Assembly: GCF_003751445.1 (NCBI RefSeq)
Contig: NZ_RJUU01000003.1
Coordinates: 682,001 to 746,000 of the forward strand
Direction of reading: 5' to 3'
Origin: Streptomyces sp. 840.1
GTDB taxonomy: Bacteria > Actinomycetota > Actinomycetes > Streptomycetales > Streptomycetaceae
DNA length: 64,000 nucleotides
Position numbers and translations under genes: made by a program. How positions within the stretch are numbered: position 1 is the first letter of the stretch; each line of letters starts with the position of its first letter. Below the pieces are notes generated by a model that did not search any database, was not told where the DNA came from, and saw only the letters and a program-made list of their open reading frames with translations. This document shows, one piece after another, positions 15,383 to 24,261 of this stretch.

Positions 15383-16539
15383 GCTCCGTCCCGCCACAGG
15401 GCCTAGGCTCGGCGTCACACAACAGCCACCAGGGGGTGAGCCGGATGCGCCGGCAGAGCACGGCCGCGGACGGACAGCGGCGCGCGACGGTCACCGACGT
15501 CGCCCGGCGCGCAGGGGTCTCGACGGCCACCGTCTCCCGCGTCCTGAACCGCAACTACCCGGTCGCGGAGGCGACCCGGGAGCGCGTCGAGTCGGCCATG
15601 CGCGAGCTCGGATACGTGGTGAACGCGCACGCCCGCGCGCTGGCCGGGGTCTCCAACCGCACCGTCGGCATCATCGTCAACGAGGTCATCGACCCGTTCT
15701 ACGCCTACATCGCCCGCGGCGTGGAGCGCGAGGCCGCGCTCGGCGGACGGCTCTGCCTGGTGTGCTGCACCCAGGGCGACCCGCAGCGCGAGCTTGCCTT
15801 CATCGACCTGATGCACGAGCGCAGGGCCGACGCGGTGGTGGTGGTCGGCGGCTCCATCGCCGACCGGGGCTACACCTCGGAGCTGGCGCGCCGGGCACGC
15901 GAGCTGGACGCGGGCGGCTCCAAGCTGGTGCTGTGCGGCAGGCCGCCGCTGGGCGAGGCGGCCCCGACCGCCGCGGTCGAGTACGACAACGAGGGCGGCG
16001 CCTTCGCGATCACCGACCACCTGCTGATGCAGGGCCACGAGCGCATCCTCTACCTCGGCGGCCCGCCCAAGCTCTCCACCACCCGCGACCGGCTGGCCGG
16101 GCACCGGCGGGCGCTGGAGCTGCGCGGACTGCCCGCCGATCCCGAACTGGTCCAGTCGGGCGCCTTCAGCCGCAACTTCGGCTACCGGCGGATGGCCGAA
16201 CTGATCCGGGACGGGCTCGACTTCACGGCCGTCTTCGCGGCGAACGACGTGGTGGCCGCCGGTGCCGCACAGGCGCTGGAGGAGGCCGGGCTGCGGGTGC
16301 CCAAGGACATCTCGCTGGTGGGCTACGACGACATCCCGGTCGCCCAGGAGCTGCGCCCCCGGCTGACCACGGTCCACGTGCCGCTGGAGGAGATGGGGCG
16401 CCAGGCCGTGCGGCTGGCCGTCTCCGGCGGCGACGACGACGACTGGCGGGAGCCGACCACGGGCGCACTGCGGCTCGGTACCCACATCGTGGTACGCGAT
16501 TCCGTCGGCCCCCGGGCCGGCAGGCCCGCCCGAGGTTGA
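15379..16539 (+). CDS. LacI family transcriptional regulator
   Basis: This regulator has a LacI helix-turn-helix, VTDVARRAGVSTATVSRVLN, with the hinge helix shortly after. A periplasmic-binding-protein-like sensor domain follows (NRTVGIIVNEVIDPFYAYIA through SLVGYDDIPVAQELRPRLTT). The start at 15379 overlaps the dehydrogenase stop as ATGA and has GGGGAGA at ideal spacing; the ATG at 15445 is a possible alternative that would trim 22 residues. A small glycan-derived sugar is the likely inducer. The shared operator word upstream of the importer and of the secreted peptidase suggests it represses both wings of the locus. Confidence 0.92.
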   Translation: MSSVPPQGLGSASHNSHQGVSRMRRQSTAADGQRRATVTDVARRAGVSTATVSRVLNRNYPVAEATRERVESAMRELGYVVNAHARALAGVSNRTVGIIVNEVIDPFYAYIARGVEREAALGGRLCLVCCTQGDPQRELAFIDLMHERRADAVVVVGGSIADRGYTSELARRARELDAGGSKLVLCGRPPLGEAAPTAAVEYDNEGGAFAITDHLLMQGHERILYLGGPPKLSTTRDRLAGHRRALELRGLPADPELVQSGAFSRNFGYRRMAELIRDGLDFTAVFAANDVVAAGAAQALEEAGLRVPKDISLVGYDDIPVAQELRPRLTTVHVPLEEMGRQAVRLAVSGGDDDDWREPTTGALRLGTHIVVRDSVGPRAGRPARG

Positions 16540-16609
16540 CCGGTTACCTCCTGCCTGTCCGCAGTTGGCCATAGAAAAAGACAGTAACTTCCCGACTCCC
16601 CTTGCGGCT

Positions 16610-16632
16610 CGACAGCAACCGCTTACATGCTG
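16610..16632. promoter_or_regulatory. Putative LacI-family operator upstream of the secreted-enzyme operon
   Basis: AACCGCTTAC at 16617-16626 is the exact reverse complement of the word at 14112-14121. It sits about 70 bases before the M60-like gene, in the gap after the LacI gene. Confidence 0.5.
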
Positions 16633-16697
16633 ACGGCACGTCCCACCCCGTTCCGCACGCTTCCGCCCCTCATTCGTTTCTGCAGGGAGAGTTCCGC

Positions 16698-18077
16698 ATG
16701 CGTAAGCACACCCCCTCCGCACCCTCCGCCGCCCCGGTCGCCCGCCGCTCCGTGCTCGCCGCCGCGGCCGGCGCCGCGGCGGTGGCCGCACTCGGCGCCA
16801 CCGCCTCATCCGCGCAGGCGGCCCCGTCGCACGCCGCCCCCGGGCGGCCGCTCGCCCGCCCCGTCTCCCTGACCGTCACCGCCCGCCCCGGCGCCGAGGC
16901 CGAACGGCTGCGGCTCGCCCAGGCGCTGCGCGGCTCGGAGTTCCAGCCGACCGGCCTGTACGTCCCCGCCGGCACCCCGCTCTCGCTGACCGTCCGGCCG
17001 CACGACGGCCTGCTGCCCACCCTCTGGATCGGTGCCTGGGACTACTACGGCGAGGTCACCGAACCGCGCGCCCACCCGCTCACCGCGGGCGCCAACACGG
17101 TGACCGACCCGCACGGCGGCCCGGTCTACCTGACGCTCACCGGCGACGGCGAACGGGCCTCGGTGCTCATCCGCTCCGGAGCCGTCCCCATGCCGGTCTT
17201 CATCCTGGGCCGTACCACCGAGGCCGACTACCAGCGGCAGCTCGACACCCTGACCACCTCGCCCTGGGTCGAACTCCACGGGCCGGACACGATCATGACG
17301 CTGACCCGGGACGGCGCACTGCAGTACCGGAACGAGGACCACGCAGCACTGCTCCGGCTGGTCGGGACGATCATCGACTCGCACGCCCGGATCAGCGGCC
17401 TCGACGGCTCACGCCCCGTGCACCGGCGCAAGGCGGGCCCGTACCACTTCACCGAGGTCAGCAAGGTGCCGACCGGTGTCGGCGCGTACGCCACGCACGG
17501 CTACAACGGCTTCCCGCGCGCCTATCTCGACCGGGCCACCACCGTCGAGGGACTGCGCACCCGCGGCTGGGGGCTCTACCACGAACTCGGCCACCTGCAC
17601 CAGCAGATGGCCTACAAGCCGGGCGGCCTCACCGAAGTCACGGTGAACATCTACTCGCTGGCCGCACAGCGCACCCTGGACCAGCCGTCCAACCTGCTCA
17701 CGGTCGACCCGGCGACCGGACGGACCGCCTTCCAGACCGCACGCGCCAAGTTCGGCACGGCCGGGCTGACGTACGAGAAGTCGTTCGGCGCCTACGAGAA
17801 GCTCGTGCCGCTGCGCCAGCTGGAGCTGGCCTTCGGGGACGACTTCTGGCCCCGGCTGCACAAGCTGGTGCGCGAGGAGAACCCGCAGTCCGACTCCACG
17901 GAGACCGACAAACGCTACCGGGCGCTGGCCACCTACTCCAGCCGCGTCGCCGGCCGCGACCTCACGGACTTCTTCGTCAGCACCTGGGCCTTCCCGATCG
18001 ACGCCGTCGGCCGGGCGGAGCTCGCCGCCCTGAACCTGCCCCGGCCGGACGTCGACCCGAGCACGCTCACCGACTGA
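16698..18077 (+). CDS. Secreted M60-like (enhancin-type) metallopeptidase
   Basis: This 459-residue protein has a Tat signal (PVARRSVLAAAAG with an alanine-rich core). It carries the gluzincin motif of M60-like peptidases: HELGH at 295-299 in GWGLYHELGHLHQ, with a likely third ligand E313 in GGLTEVTVNIYS. M60-like enzymes cut mucin-type O-glycoproteins in host-associated bacteria. A separate N-terminal beta region (about 55-170) precedes the catalytic part, as usual for the family. It leads a rightward run with the PL8 lyase and DUF2264 genes, behind a probable LacI operator. The start has AGGGAG eight bases upstream. Confidence 0.85.
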   Translation: MRKHTPSAPSAAPVARRSVLAAAAGAAAVAALGATASSAQAAPSHAAPGRPLARPVSLTVTARPGAEAERLRLAQALRGSEFQPTGLYVPAGTPLSLTVRPHDGLLPTLWIGAWDYYGEVTEPRAHPLTAGANTVTDPHGGPVYLTLTGDGERASVLIRSGAVPMPVFILGRTTEADYQRQLDTLTTSPWVELHGPDTIMTLTRDGALQYRNEDHAALLRLVGTIIDSHARISGLDGSRPVHRRKAGPYHFTEVSKVPTGVGAYATHGYNGFPRAYLDRATTVEGLRTRGWGLYHELGHLHQQMAYKPGGLTEVTVNIYSLAAQRTLDQPSNLLTVDPATGRTAFQTARAKFGTAGLTYEKSFGAYEKLVPLRQLELAFGDDFWPRLHKLVREENPQSDSTETDKRYRALATYSSRVAGRDLTDFFVSTWAFPIDAVGRAELAALNLPRPDVDPSTLTD

Positions 18078-18121
18078 GCGGCACACATGGACGACGCAAC
18101 CGCACCGGACAGGGAGTCATC

Positions 18122-20533
18122 GTGCAACTGAGCAGAAGGACCCTCCTCGCCGCGAGCGGCGCCACCGCCGTCGGCGCGGCGCTCGCCCCGACGGCGGGCA
18201 CGGCACAGGCCGCGGACACCGCGCCCGGCACGGACCAGGACTTCGACGGGCTCCTCCGGCGGGCGGAGACCCTGATCACCGGAGGCGGGTTCGACCCGTC
18301 CGACCCCGACTTCGCAGCCGCCCTCGCGGCCCTCGACAGCACCGCGAAGGGGCTGTGGGACACCCTGGACCGCGGCACCGGACGGACCGCGCTGTGGGCC
18401 GACCTCTCCCCCGTCACCGCTGCGGGCAACTTCGGGCAGAGCTACACCCGGCTGCGCACCCTCGCCACCGCATGGGCCACGCCCGGCGCCGCCCTGTCCG
18501 GTGACGCGGCGATCGCCGACACCCTGCTCGACGCGCTGCGCTTCACCTACGACACCGCCTACCATCCGCAGGCGGGCGAGAGCGGCAACTGGTGGTTCTG
18601 GGAGATCGGCGCCCCCCGCGCGCTGATGGACTGCTGCGTCCTGCTGCGCACACGGCTGCCCGAGGCCGATCTCGCGGACTACCTGGGCGTCGTCGACCGG
18701 TACTGCCCCGACGCGGACCGCCGGACCAACTCCCCCGCACTGTCCGAGACGGGCGCCAACCGCACAGACAAGGCCGTGATCGTGGCGCTGCGCGGGCTGC
18801 TCGGCAAGGACGCGGACAAGGTCGCATCGGCCCGTGACGCCCTCTCCGACGTCCGCGACTCGGGACGCAACAGCCTCTTCCGGTACGCGGGTTCGGGTGA
18901 CGGGTTCTACCAGGACGGCTCCTTCGTCCAGCACGAGGTGGTCGCGTACACCGGCTCGTACGGCACCGTGCTGCTGGGCGGCGCCGCCTGGCTGCTCTCG
19001 CTCCTCGCGGACTCGCCGTGGGCTGTCGCCGACCCGAAGGTGTCGGTGATGTACGAGGCCGTGGAGCGCAGCTTCGCTCCGGTGGTCTTCGACGGGCTGA
19101 TGATGGACTCGGTGCGCGGGCGGGCCGTGTCGCGGGAGCGTGCGGGCGACCACCGGGACGGCGCCTCGGCCCTCGCGGCGATCCTCCTCCTGGCGTCCGG
19201 CGCACCCGGCTCCTACGCGGACCGCTGGCGGTCTCTGGTCAAGGGCTGGCTGACCCGCAACCGCACCACCCCGTTCGCGGCCCTGGCCACACTCCCCCAA
19301 CTGGCCCTGGCCAAGGCCGTGCTCGACGACCCCTCTGTCCGCGCGGGTGCGCGCACGACGGGCAGCTTCGTCCTCGCGGACATGGACCGCGTGGTGCACC
19401 GCCGCCCCGGCTGGGCCTGCGCGCTGTCGCTCTCGTCGAAGCGGATCTCCGCGTACGAAGCGGGCAACGGCGAGAACCTGCACGGCTGGTACACCGGCGA
19501 CGGCATGACGTACCTGTACGACGGGGGCGGCCTCGGGCAGTACAACGACGGTTTCTGGCCGACCGTCGACCCGTACCGGCTCCCCGGCACCACGGTCGAC
19601 ACCCGCCACCGCGACGATCTCGGCACCGGCGCGGGCACTTCCACCTACCTGCCGTCGAACAGTGTCGCGGGCGGGACCGTCCTGGACGGCCGGTACACGG
19701 TGGCCGCGATGGAGGTGGCCGGCGCCCCGGGCAGCACGCTGCGGACCAGGAAGGCGTGGTTCCTGCTGGACAACGCGGTGGTCGCGCTCGGCGCGGCCAT
19801 CACCGCGAGCGACGGCCGCGCGGTCGAGACGATCGTCGAGAACCGCAACCTCGGCGCGCTCGGCCGGGACCGGCTGCTGGTCGACGGCGTGCCGCTGCCC
19901 GTGGAACAGGGCCGGGCCGACAGGTTCCACCGGGCCCGGTGGGCGCATCTCGACGGAACCGGCGGCTATGTCTTCCCCGGGGGCGCCGCGCTGCACACCC
20001 TGCGCGAGGAGCGCACCGGAACATGGCGGGCCGTCAACACGGGCGCGGACACCGGCGGCAGCACCGATCCGGTCACCCGACGCTATGTCACCCTCTGGGT
20101 GGACCACGGCGTCTCGCCCGCCGACGACGGTTACGCCTATGTGCTGCTGCCGGGTGCGTCGGCCGCCGCCACCGCGGTCTGGGCGCACTCCCGGCCGGTC
20201 CGGATCGTCGCCAACGACGCCGTCGCGCAGGCCGTGGAGGACCGCAGGAGCGGGCTCAGCGCCGTGCACTTCTGGGGTGCCGGCTCCGCCGCCGGGATCA
20301 CCTCGTCCGGGCCGGCGTCGGTGATCGTGCGGCGAAGAGGTTCACAGGTGTCCGTCGCGGTCGCCGACCCGGGCCGGACGCAGACCTCGCTCACGGTCGA
20401 ACTCCCCTTCCGGGTGCGGTCGGTGGCGCACGCCGATGCCACCGTGCGCGTCGCCCTCGGCCGCAGGACCGTCCTCACGGTCGAGACCGGCGGCTCACGC
20501 GGCCACACCCACCGCACCGAACTCGTCCAGTAA
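18122..20533 (+). CDS. Secreted polysaccharide lyase family 8 (hyaluronate/chondroitin/xanthan lyase type)
   Basis: This 803-residue enzyme cleaves uronate-containing polysaccharides by beta-elimination, leaving an unsaturated uronic acid. A Tat signal opens it (LSRRTLLAASG). The alpha/alpha toroid carries the PL8 landmarks: NWWFWEIGAPRA near 156, TGANRTDK with N213, then H271 and Y280 in QHEVVAYTGSYG. The nine-residue His-Tyr spacing is the same as in pneumococcal hyaluronate lyase. The central and C-terminal beta domains (NGENLHGWYTGDGMTYLYDG onward) complete the usual length. Whether the substrate is hyaluronan, chondroitin or xanthan cannot be told from sequence alone. Confidence 0.92.
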   Translation: MQLSRRTLLAASGATAVGAALAPTAGTAQAADTAPGTDQDFDGLLRRAETLITGGGFDPSDPDFAAALAALDSTAKGLWDTLDRGTGRTALWADLSPVTAAGNFGQSYTRLRTLATAWATPGAALSGDAAIADTLLDALRFTYDTAYHPQAGESGNWWFWEIGAPRALMDCCVLLRTRLPEADLADYLGVVDRYCPDADRRTNSPALSETGANRTDKAVIVALRGLLGKDADKVASARDALSDVRDSGRNSLFRYAGSGDGFYQDGSFVQHEVVAYTGSYGTVLLGGAAWLLSLLADSPWAVADPKVSVMYEAVERSFAPVVFDGLMMDSVRGRAVSRERAGDHRDGASALAAILLLASGAPGSYADRWRSLVKGWLTRNRTTPFAALATLPQLALAKAVLDDPSVRAGARTTGSFVLADMDRVVHRRPGWACALSLSSKRISAYEAGNGENLHGWYTGDGMTYLYDGGGLGQYNDGFWPTVDPYRLPGTTVDTRHRDDLGTGAGTSTYLPSNSVAGGTVLDGRYTVAAMEVAGAPGSTLRTRKAWFLLDNAVVALGAAITASDGRAVETIVENRNLGALGRDRLLVDGVPLPVEQGRADRFHRARWAHLDGTGGYVFPGGAALHTLREERTGTWRAVNTGADTGGSTDPVTRRYVTLWVDHGVSPADDGYAYVLLPGASAAATAVWAHSRPVRIVANDAVAQAVEDRRSGLSAVHFWGAGSAAGITSSGPASVIVRRRGSQVSVAVADPGRTQTSLTVELPFRVRSVAHADATVRVALGRRTVLTVETGGSRGHTHRTELVQ

Positions 20534-20573
20534 CCACCTCTTCCGAGTGTCGATCCCGAGGAGCAGCGCCGCC

Positions 20574-22511
20574 ATGCCCGCCACCCCGTATCTGCAACTG
20601 CCGCCCACCGACCGGGTCCTGTCGTCGCGCACCGGCTGGACCCGGGCGCACTGGGAGGCGACGGCCGACCGGATGCTCGACGCGCTGACGCCATACGCCT
20701 CACCCGGTTTCGCGCAGTACCGGCTGCCGGGACGCGGCAGTTGGTCGGGGGTCGTCTCGGACGGCCTCGAGGGCTTCGCGCGCTCGTTCCTGCTCGCCGC
20801 CTGCCGGATCGCGGGCGCGGGCGCGGGCGGGGCGGTCGACCCCTCGCTGACCGAGCGGTACGCGGCGGGTCTCGCGGCCGGAACGGACCCCCAAAGCGGC
20901 GAGGCCTGGCCGCGCCTGACGGACTGTTCGCAGCAGATGGTGGAGGCGGCGTCGGTCGCCTTCGCACTGCACGAGACCCGGCCGTGGATCTGGGACCGGC
21001 TGGACGCCGGGGTCCAGGAGCGGGTCGTCGACTGGTTCTCCGGATTCGTCGGCGGCCGCACCTGGGACAACAACTGGCGGTTGTTCCAGGTGGTGTCCGA
21101 GCAGTTCCTCGCCTCGGTGGGCGCCCCGTACAGCCGGTCCGACATCGAGGACGGGCTCGACAGGATCGAGGACTGGTACGTCGGTGACGGCTGGTACACC
21201 GACGGGGACGGCCGCAATTTCGACTACTACATCGGCTGGGCGATGCACCTGTACCCGCTGCTGTGGGCGCGGATCGCCGGGCCGGAGGGCGACGGCGGCC
21301 GGGCGGCTGTGTACCGGGGGCGGCTGAGCCGGTTCCTGGAGGACTACCAGCACTTCTTCGGGGCCGACGGCTCGCCGGTCCACCAGGGCCGTTCGCTCGC
21401 CTACCGCTTCGCCGCGCTGGCCCCGGCGTGGATGGGTGCGCTCGCCGACTGCACCCCGCTGGCTCCCGGACTCACCCGCCGGCTCGCCTCGGGCACGCTG
21501 CGGCACTTCGCGGAGCGCGGGGTGCCGGACGAGCGGGGGCTGCTGACGCTCGGCTGGTACGACACCTTCCTCCCGTCCACCCAGCCCTACTCGGGTCCGG
21601 CCTCGCCGTACTGGGCGAGCAAGGGCTTCCTCGGGCTGCTGCTCCCGGCCGACCACGCGGTGTGGACGGAGCGCGAACTCCCGTTGCCCGTCGAGGAGTC
21701 GGACACGTACACCGCGCTGCCCGCACCGGGCTGGCTGCTGCACGGCACCCGGAACGACGGGATCGTCCGGCTGGTCAATCACGGCAGCGACCACAACCCG
21801 CCCGCGCCCGGGGCCAATGCCTGCGAGGACGATCCGGACCGGGGCGCGGGCGAGGACGACCCGCACTACGCGAAGCTGGCGTACTCGACGGCGGCCGCGC
21901 CGCAGTCCGCACCGCACGCCGCAGCCCGGAACATCGACAACCACCTGGCCCTGATCGCCCCGGACGGCACGCCGTCGCGCCGCCGCCGGATCCATCCGCT
22001 GCACTGCGAGGGCCGCGTCGCCTCCTCCTGGTCGGCGGCGCGGCTGCCGGGCGACGAGCGCGCGTACCGGATCGGGACGACGAGCGTGCTGCACGGCCCG
22101 TGGGAGATCCGGGTGCACCGGGTCGATTCGCCCGAGGGCGCGGTGGTCCGGGAGGGCGGCCACGCGGTCGCCGGTCCGGTGAGCCCGTTCGCCTCGTCGG
22201 GTCCCGACTGGGCGCTCGCCCGCACGGCCGACGGGCTGACCAGCGCGGTGGTGGCGCTGTACGGCTGGGACGGCGGCGCCGACGGGGCGGCGGTGGCGCG
22301 CGATGTGGAGTCCAACGCGTACGGACCGCACTCGGCGATCCCGTATCTGCGCGGCGCACCCCGTCCCGGCGGCCGGAGCGTTCATGTGTCGCTCGTCGTG
22401 CTCTCCCGGGACACCGTCCATCCGGAAGCGCTGCGGACGGCGGTGCGGGTGCGGGTGGACGGCGACGCGGTGGTGCTCACCTTCCTGGACGGCAGCCGGG
22501 TGGAGGTCTGA
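20574..22511 (+). CDS. DUF2264 domain-containing protein (possible glucuronidase-like glycosidase)
   Basis: This 645-residue cytosolic protein has no signal peptide. The N-terminal 370 residues are a DUF2264 toroid domain (LPGRGSWSGVVSDGLEGFAR, then WDNNWRLFQVVSEQFL and WYTDGDGRNFDYYIGWAMHL). The beta-rich C-terminal half is of the type seen in glycoside hydrolases with this domain. Some DUF2264 proteins have been placed in a glucuronidase family (GH154, from memory). An intracellular glycosidase acting on imported lyase products would complete the pathway formed by the neighbouring lyase and importer; this is inference. The start has GAGGAG nine bases upstream and follows the PL8 gene by 40 bases. 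Confidence 0.82.
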   Translation: MPATPYLQLPPTDRVLSSRTGWTRAHWEATADRMLDALTPYASPGFAQYRLPGRGSWSGVVSDGLEGFARSFLLAACRIAGAGAGGAVDPSLTERYAAGLAAGTDPQSGEAWPRLTDCSQQMVEAASVAFALHETRPWIWDRLDAGVQERVVDWFSGFVGGRTWDNNWRLFQVVSEQFLASVGAPYSRSDIEDGLDRIEDWYVGDGWYTDGDGRNFDYYIGWAMHLYPLLWARIAGPEGDGGRAAVYRGRLSRFLEDYQHFFGADGSPVHQGRSLAYRFAALAPAWMGALADCTPLAPGLTRRLASGTLRHFAERGVPDERGLLTLGWYDTFLPSTQPYSGPASPYWASKGFLGLLLPADHAVWTERELPLPVEESDTYTALPAPGWLLHGTRNDGIVRLVNHGSDHNPPAPGANACEDDPDRGAGEDDPHYAKLAYSTAAAPQSAPHAAARNIDNHLALIAPDGTPSRRRRIHPLHCEGRVASSWSAARLPGDERAYRIGTTSVLHGPWEIRVHRVDSPEGAVVREGGHAVAGPVSPFASSGPDWALARTADGLTSAVVALYGWDGGADGAAVARDVESNAYGPHSAIPYLRGAPRPGGRSVHVSLVVLSRDTVHPEALRTAVRVRVDGDAVVLTFLDGSRVEV

Positions 22512-22545
22512 CCGGCGGCCCCCCGGCCCGGCCGGCGGGGCGGGC

Positions 22546-23133
22546 TCAGATCCCGATGCTGTTGTCCTCCCGGCTGTGGATGTGCCCGATCAGCTCCTGC
22601 GCGAGGGACTTGATGGTGTCGAGCCCGGCCCGCCCCCACGGGCGGGGCACGGTGTCCACGGCGCAGACCGCGCCCAGGGCGATCCCCGTGCGGTCGATGA
22701 GCGGCGCCCCGAGGTAGGAGCGGATGCCTATGTCGTCGACCACCGGGTTCCCGGCGAACCTCGGGTAGTCGCAGACGTCCTCCAGGACCAGCGCCCTGCG
22801 CCGGACCACGACGTGCGGGCAGTAGCCGTGGTCGAGTGCGACGTAGCGGCCGCTGCGGCCGCTGCCCGCCGCAGTGGCGCCCAGGTCGGCGCCCTTGCGG
22901 ATGCCGGCGGGGGTGTGCAGTCCGGCGTAGAACTGCCGGTTGCCGTCGATGAAGTTGACCATCGAGAAGGGCACTTCGGTCACTTCGGCCACCCGGTCGG
23001 CGAAGGCGTCGAAGTTGTCGAAGGAGGCATCGGACCGCTCCCCCAGGTCCAGGCTGCGCAGCCGCTGGGTCCGGGCGCGGGCGTCGCTGTCGACGGGAGT
23101 CAGCAGCATCCGCCCGATGGCGTGCGGGATCAC
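22546..23133 (-). CDS. GAF domain protein, fifth gene of the conservon
   Basis: This 195-residue protein is a single GAF sensor domain (FADRVAEVTEVPFSMVNFID, then GYCPHVVVRRRALVLEDVCD and SYLGAPLIDRTGIALGAVCA). Such standalone GAF proteins bind small ligands, or sense redox or light when a cofactor is bound. Its GTG start overlaps the CvnD stop (GTGA), so it is translationally coupled to the GTPase and should act with the conservon. Other conservons often end with a cytochrome P450 in this position. The ligand is unknown. Confidence 0.85.
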   Translation of the reverse strand: MIPHAIGRMLLTPVDSDARARTQRLRSLDLGERSDASFDNFDAFADRVAEVTEVPFSMVNFIDGNRQFYAGLHTPAGIRKGADLGATAAGSGRSGRYVALDHGYCPHVVVRRRALVLEDVCDYPRFAGNPVVDDIGIRSYLGAPLIDRTGIALGAVCAVDTVPRPWGRAGLDTIKSLAQELIGHIHSREDNSIGI

Positions 23134-23906
23134 GTAGGGACTCCGAAACTGCCGTGCCCGGAGAGCGGGGCCGGCTCGGCGGTGGCGTTGATGAGGTGCT
23201 GGACGAGGGTGACCAGCGCGCCGGTTCCCGAGCTGGCGATCCGGGCGTCGCACAGGACGACGGGCACCGCGGGCGCCAGGTCAAGTGCGGCCCGCACCTC
23301 CTCGGGGCCGTATCGGAAGGCGCCGTCGAACTCGTTGACGGCGACGATGAATCCGATGCCGCGCCGTTCGAAGAAGTCGACGGCGGCGAAGCACTCCTCC
23401 AGCCTCCGGGTGTCGGCGATGACCACGGCTCCGAGCGCGCCCTGCGAGAGCTCGTCCCACATGAACCAGAAGCGTTCCTGGCCGGGGGTGCCGAACAGGT
23501 AGAGCACGTGCTGCTCGTCCAGCGTGATGCGGCCGAAGTCCATGGCCACCGTGGTGGAGGTCTTGGACTCGATGCCTTCGAGGCTGTCGGTCGCCGCGCT
23601 GACCTGAGTCAGCAGCTCCTCCGTGCTCAGCGGCGCGATCTCGCTGACCGCGCCGACGAAGGTCGTCTTGCCGACACCGAAGCCGCCGGCCACCAGCACC
23701 TTGAGGGCGACGGGGAAGCCCTCGGAGCTGCTGGGCCCCTGGGCGTGCCCGAGGGAGCCGGGGGCGTCCTCGTATCCCCCGTTTCCCGGGACCCCGGCGT
23801 GACCAGCGCTCCCGGGGCCCTCCGCGTAGCCGACGTTTCCTGGGCTCCCGGCCCCCGGGTGCGGGGCGGAGCTGTCGAAACCGTCAGAGCTGTCGTCGTA
23901 AGCCAT
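23130..23906 (-). CDS. Conservon GTPase, CvnD type
   Basis: This 258-residue small ATP/GTP-binding protein is the switch of the conservon complex. The P-loop AGGFGVGKTTFV is near residue 75. The switch/Walker B region is YLFGTPGQERFWFMWDEL and the base-recognition loop reads VNEFDG. The first 60 residues are an unusual Gly/Pro/Ser/His-rich tract with repeated units such as GYAEGPGSAGHAG and GYEDAPGSLGHAQ, absent from the usual 190-200 residue CvnD. The ATG sits inside the end of cvnC with GGAGG upstream. The fast effector is expected to be membrane-linked signalling of growth stage. Confidence 0.9.
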   Translation of the reverse strand: MAYDDSSDGFDSSAPHPGAGSPGNVGYAEGPGSAGHAGVPGNGGYEDAPGSLGHAQGPSSSEGFPVALKVLVAGGFGVGKTTFVGAVSEIAPLSTEELLTQVSAATDSLEGIESKTSTTVAMDFGRITLDEQHVLYLFGTPGQERFWFMWDELSQGALGAVVIADTRRLEECFAAVDFFERRGIGFIVAVNEFDGAFRYGPEEVRAALDLAPAVPVVLCDARIASSGTGALVTLVQHLINATAEPAPLSGHGSFGVPT

Positions 23907-24261
23907 CGAGCACTGCCTCCAGCAGGGATCGGTCAGTGGGCATGTCATGGAAGGCGGGCGGGTGCGCGGTGACCGCTCCGCAGTCGACCAGGTCGGAGAG
24001 GAGCACCTTGGTGACGACTGCGGGCAGTCGCAGGTGTGCGGCGATCTCGGCCACCGACGTGGGTCCGCCGCACAGTCCCAGCGCGACCGAGTGCTCGGGG
24101 CCGAGGTGGACCTGCGGGACGGTCCCGGTGGCCATCACCAGGGAGAGCAGGTCGAGCACGGTGGTGGGGCGGGTGCGGCCGCCGCTCACCGTGTACGGGC
24201 GGATGAGGCGGCCCGCCGCATCGTCGAGCAACGGCGCGTCCTGCGTGGCCGACACGCTCAC
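23884..24261 (-). CDS. Conservon DUF742 protein, CvnC type
   Basis: This 125-residue protein matches DUF742: RLIRPYTVSGGRTRPTTVLD, then LSLVMATGTVPQVHLGPEH and a winged-helix-like part, CGGPTSVAEIAAHLRLPAVV. It ends with the usual DRSLLEAVLDGLRRQL. In the conservon model (Komatsu and colleagues) CvnC joins CvnA, B and D in a membrane-associated complex resembling a eukaryotic G-protein receptor. The GTG start overlaps the cvnB stop as GTGA, and it overlaps cvnD by 23 bases. Confidence 0.92.
   Translation of the reverse strand: MSVSATQDAPLLDDAAGRLIRPYTVSGGRTRPTTVLDLLSLVMATGTVPQVHLGPEHSVALGLCGGPTSVAEIAAHLRLPAVVTKVLLSDLVDCGAVTAHPPAFHDMPTDRSLLEAVLDGLRRQL

Noticed and set aside
16578-16589. GACAGTAACT near the M60 gene, matching a half of the TetR sites at 5.7 kb
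   Set aside because: The GTTA arm is missing, so the ten-base match is taken as chance.
17933-20269. A 778-codon open leftward frame across the PL8 gene
   Set aside because: It is the antisense shadow of the PL8 gene: Arg/Gly/Val-rich translation without family motifs, while the forward frame has full PL8 motifs and a Tat signal.
20700-22421. A 573-codon leftward frame over the DUF2264 gene
   Set aside because: Arg/Pro/Val-rich shadow translation, with the forward gene clearly coding.
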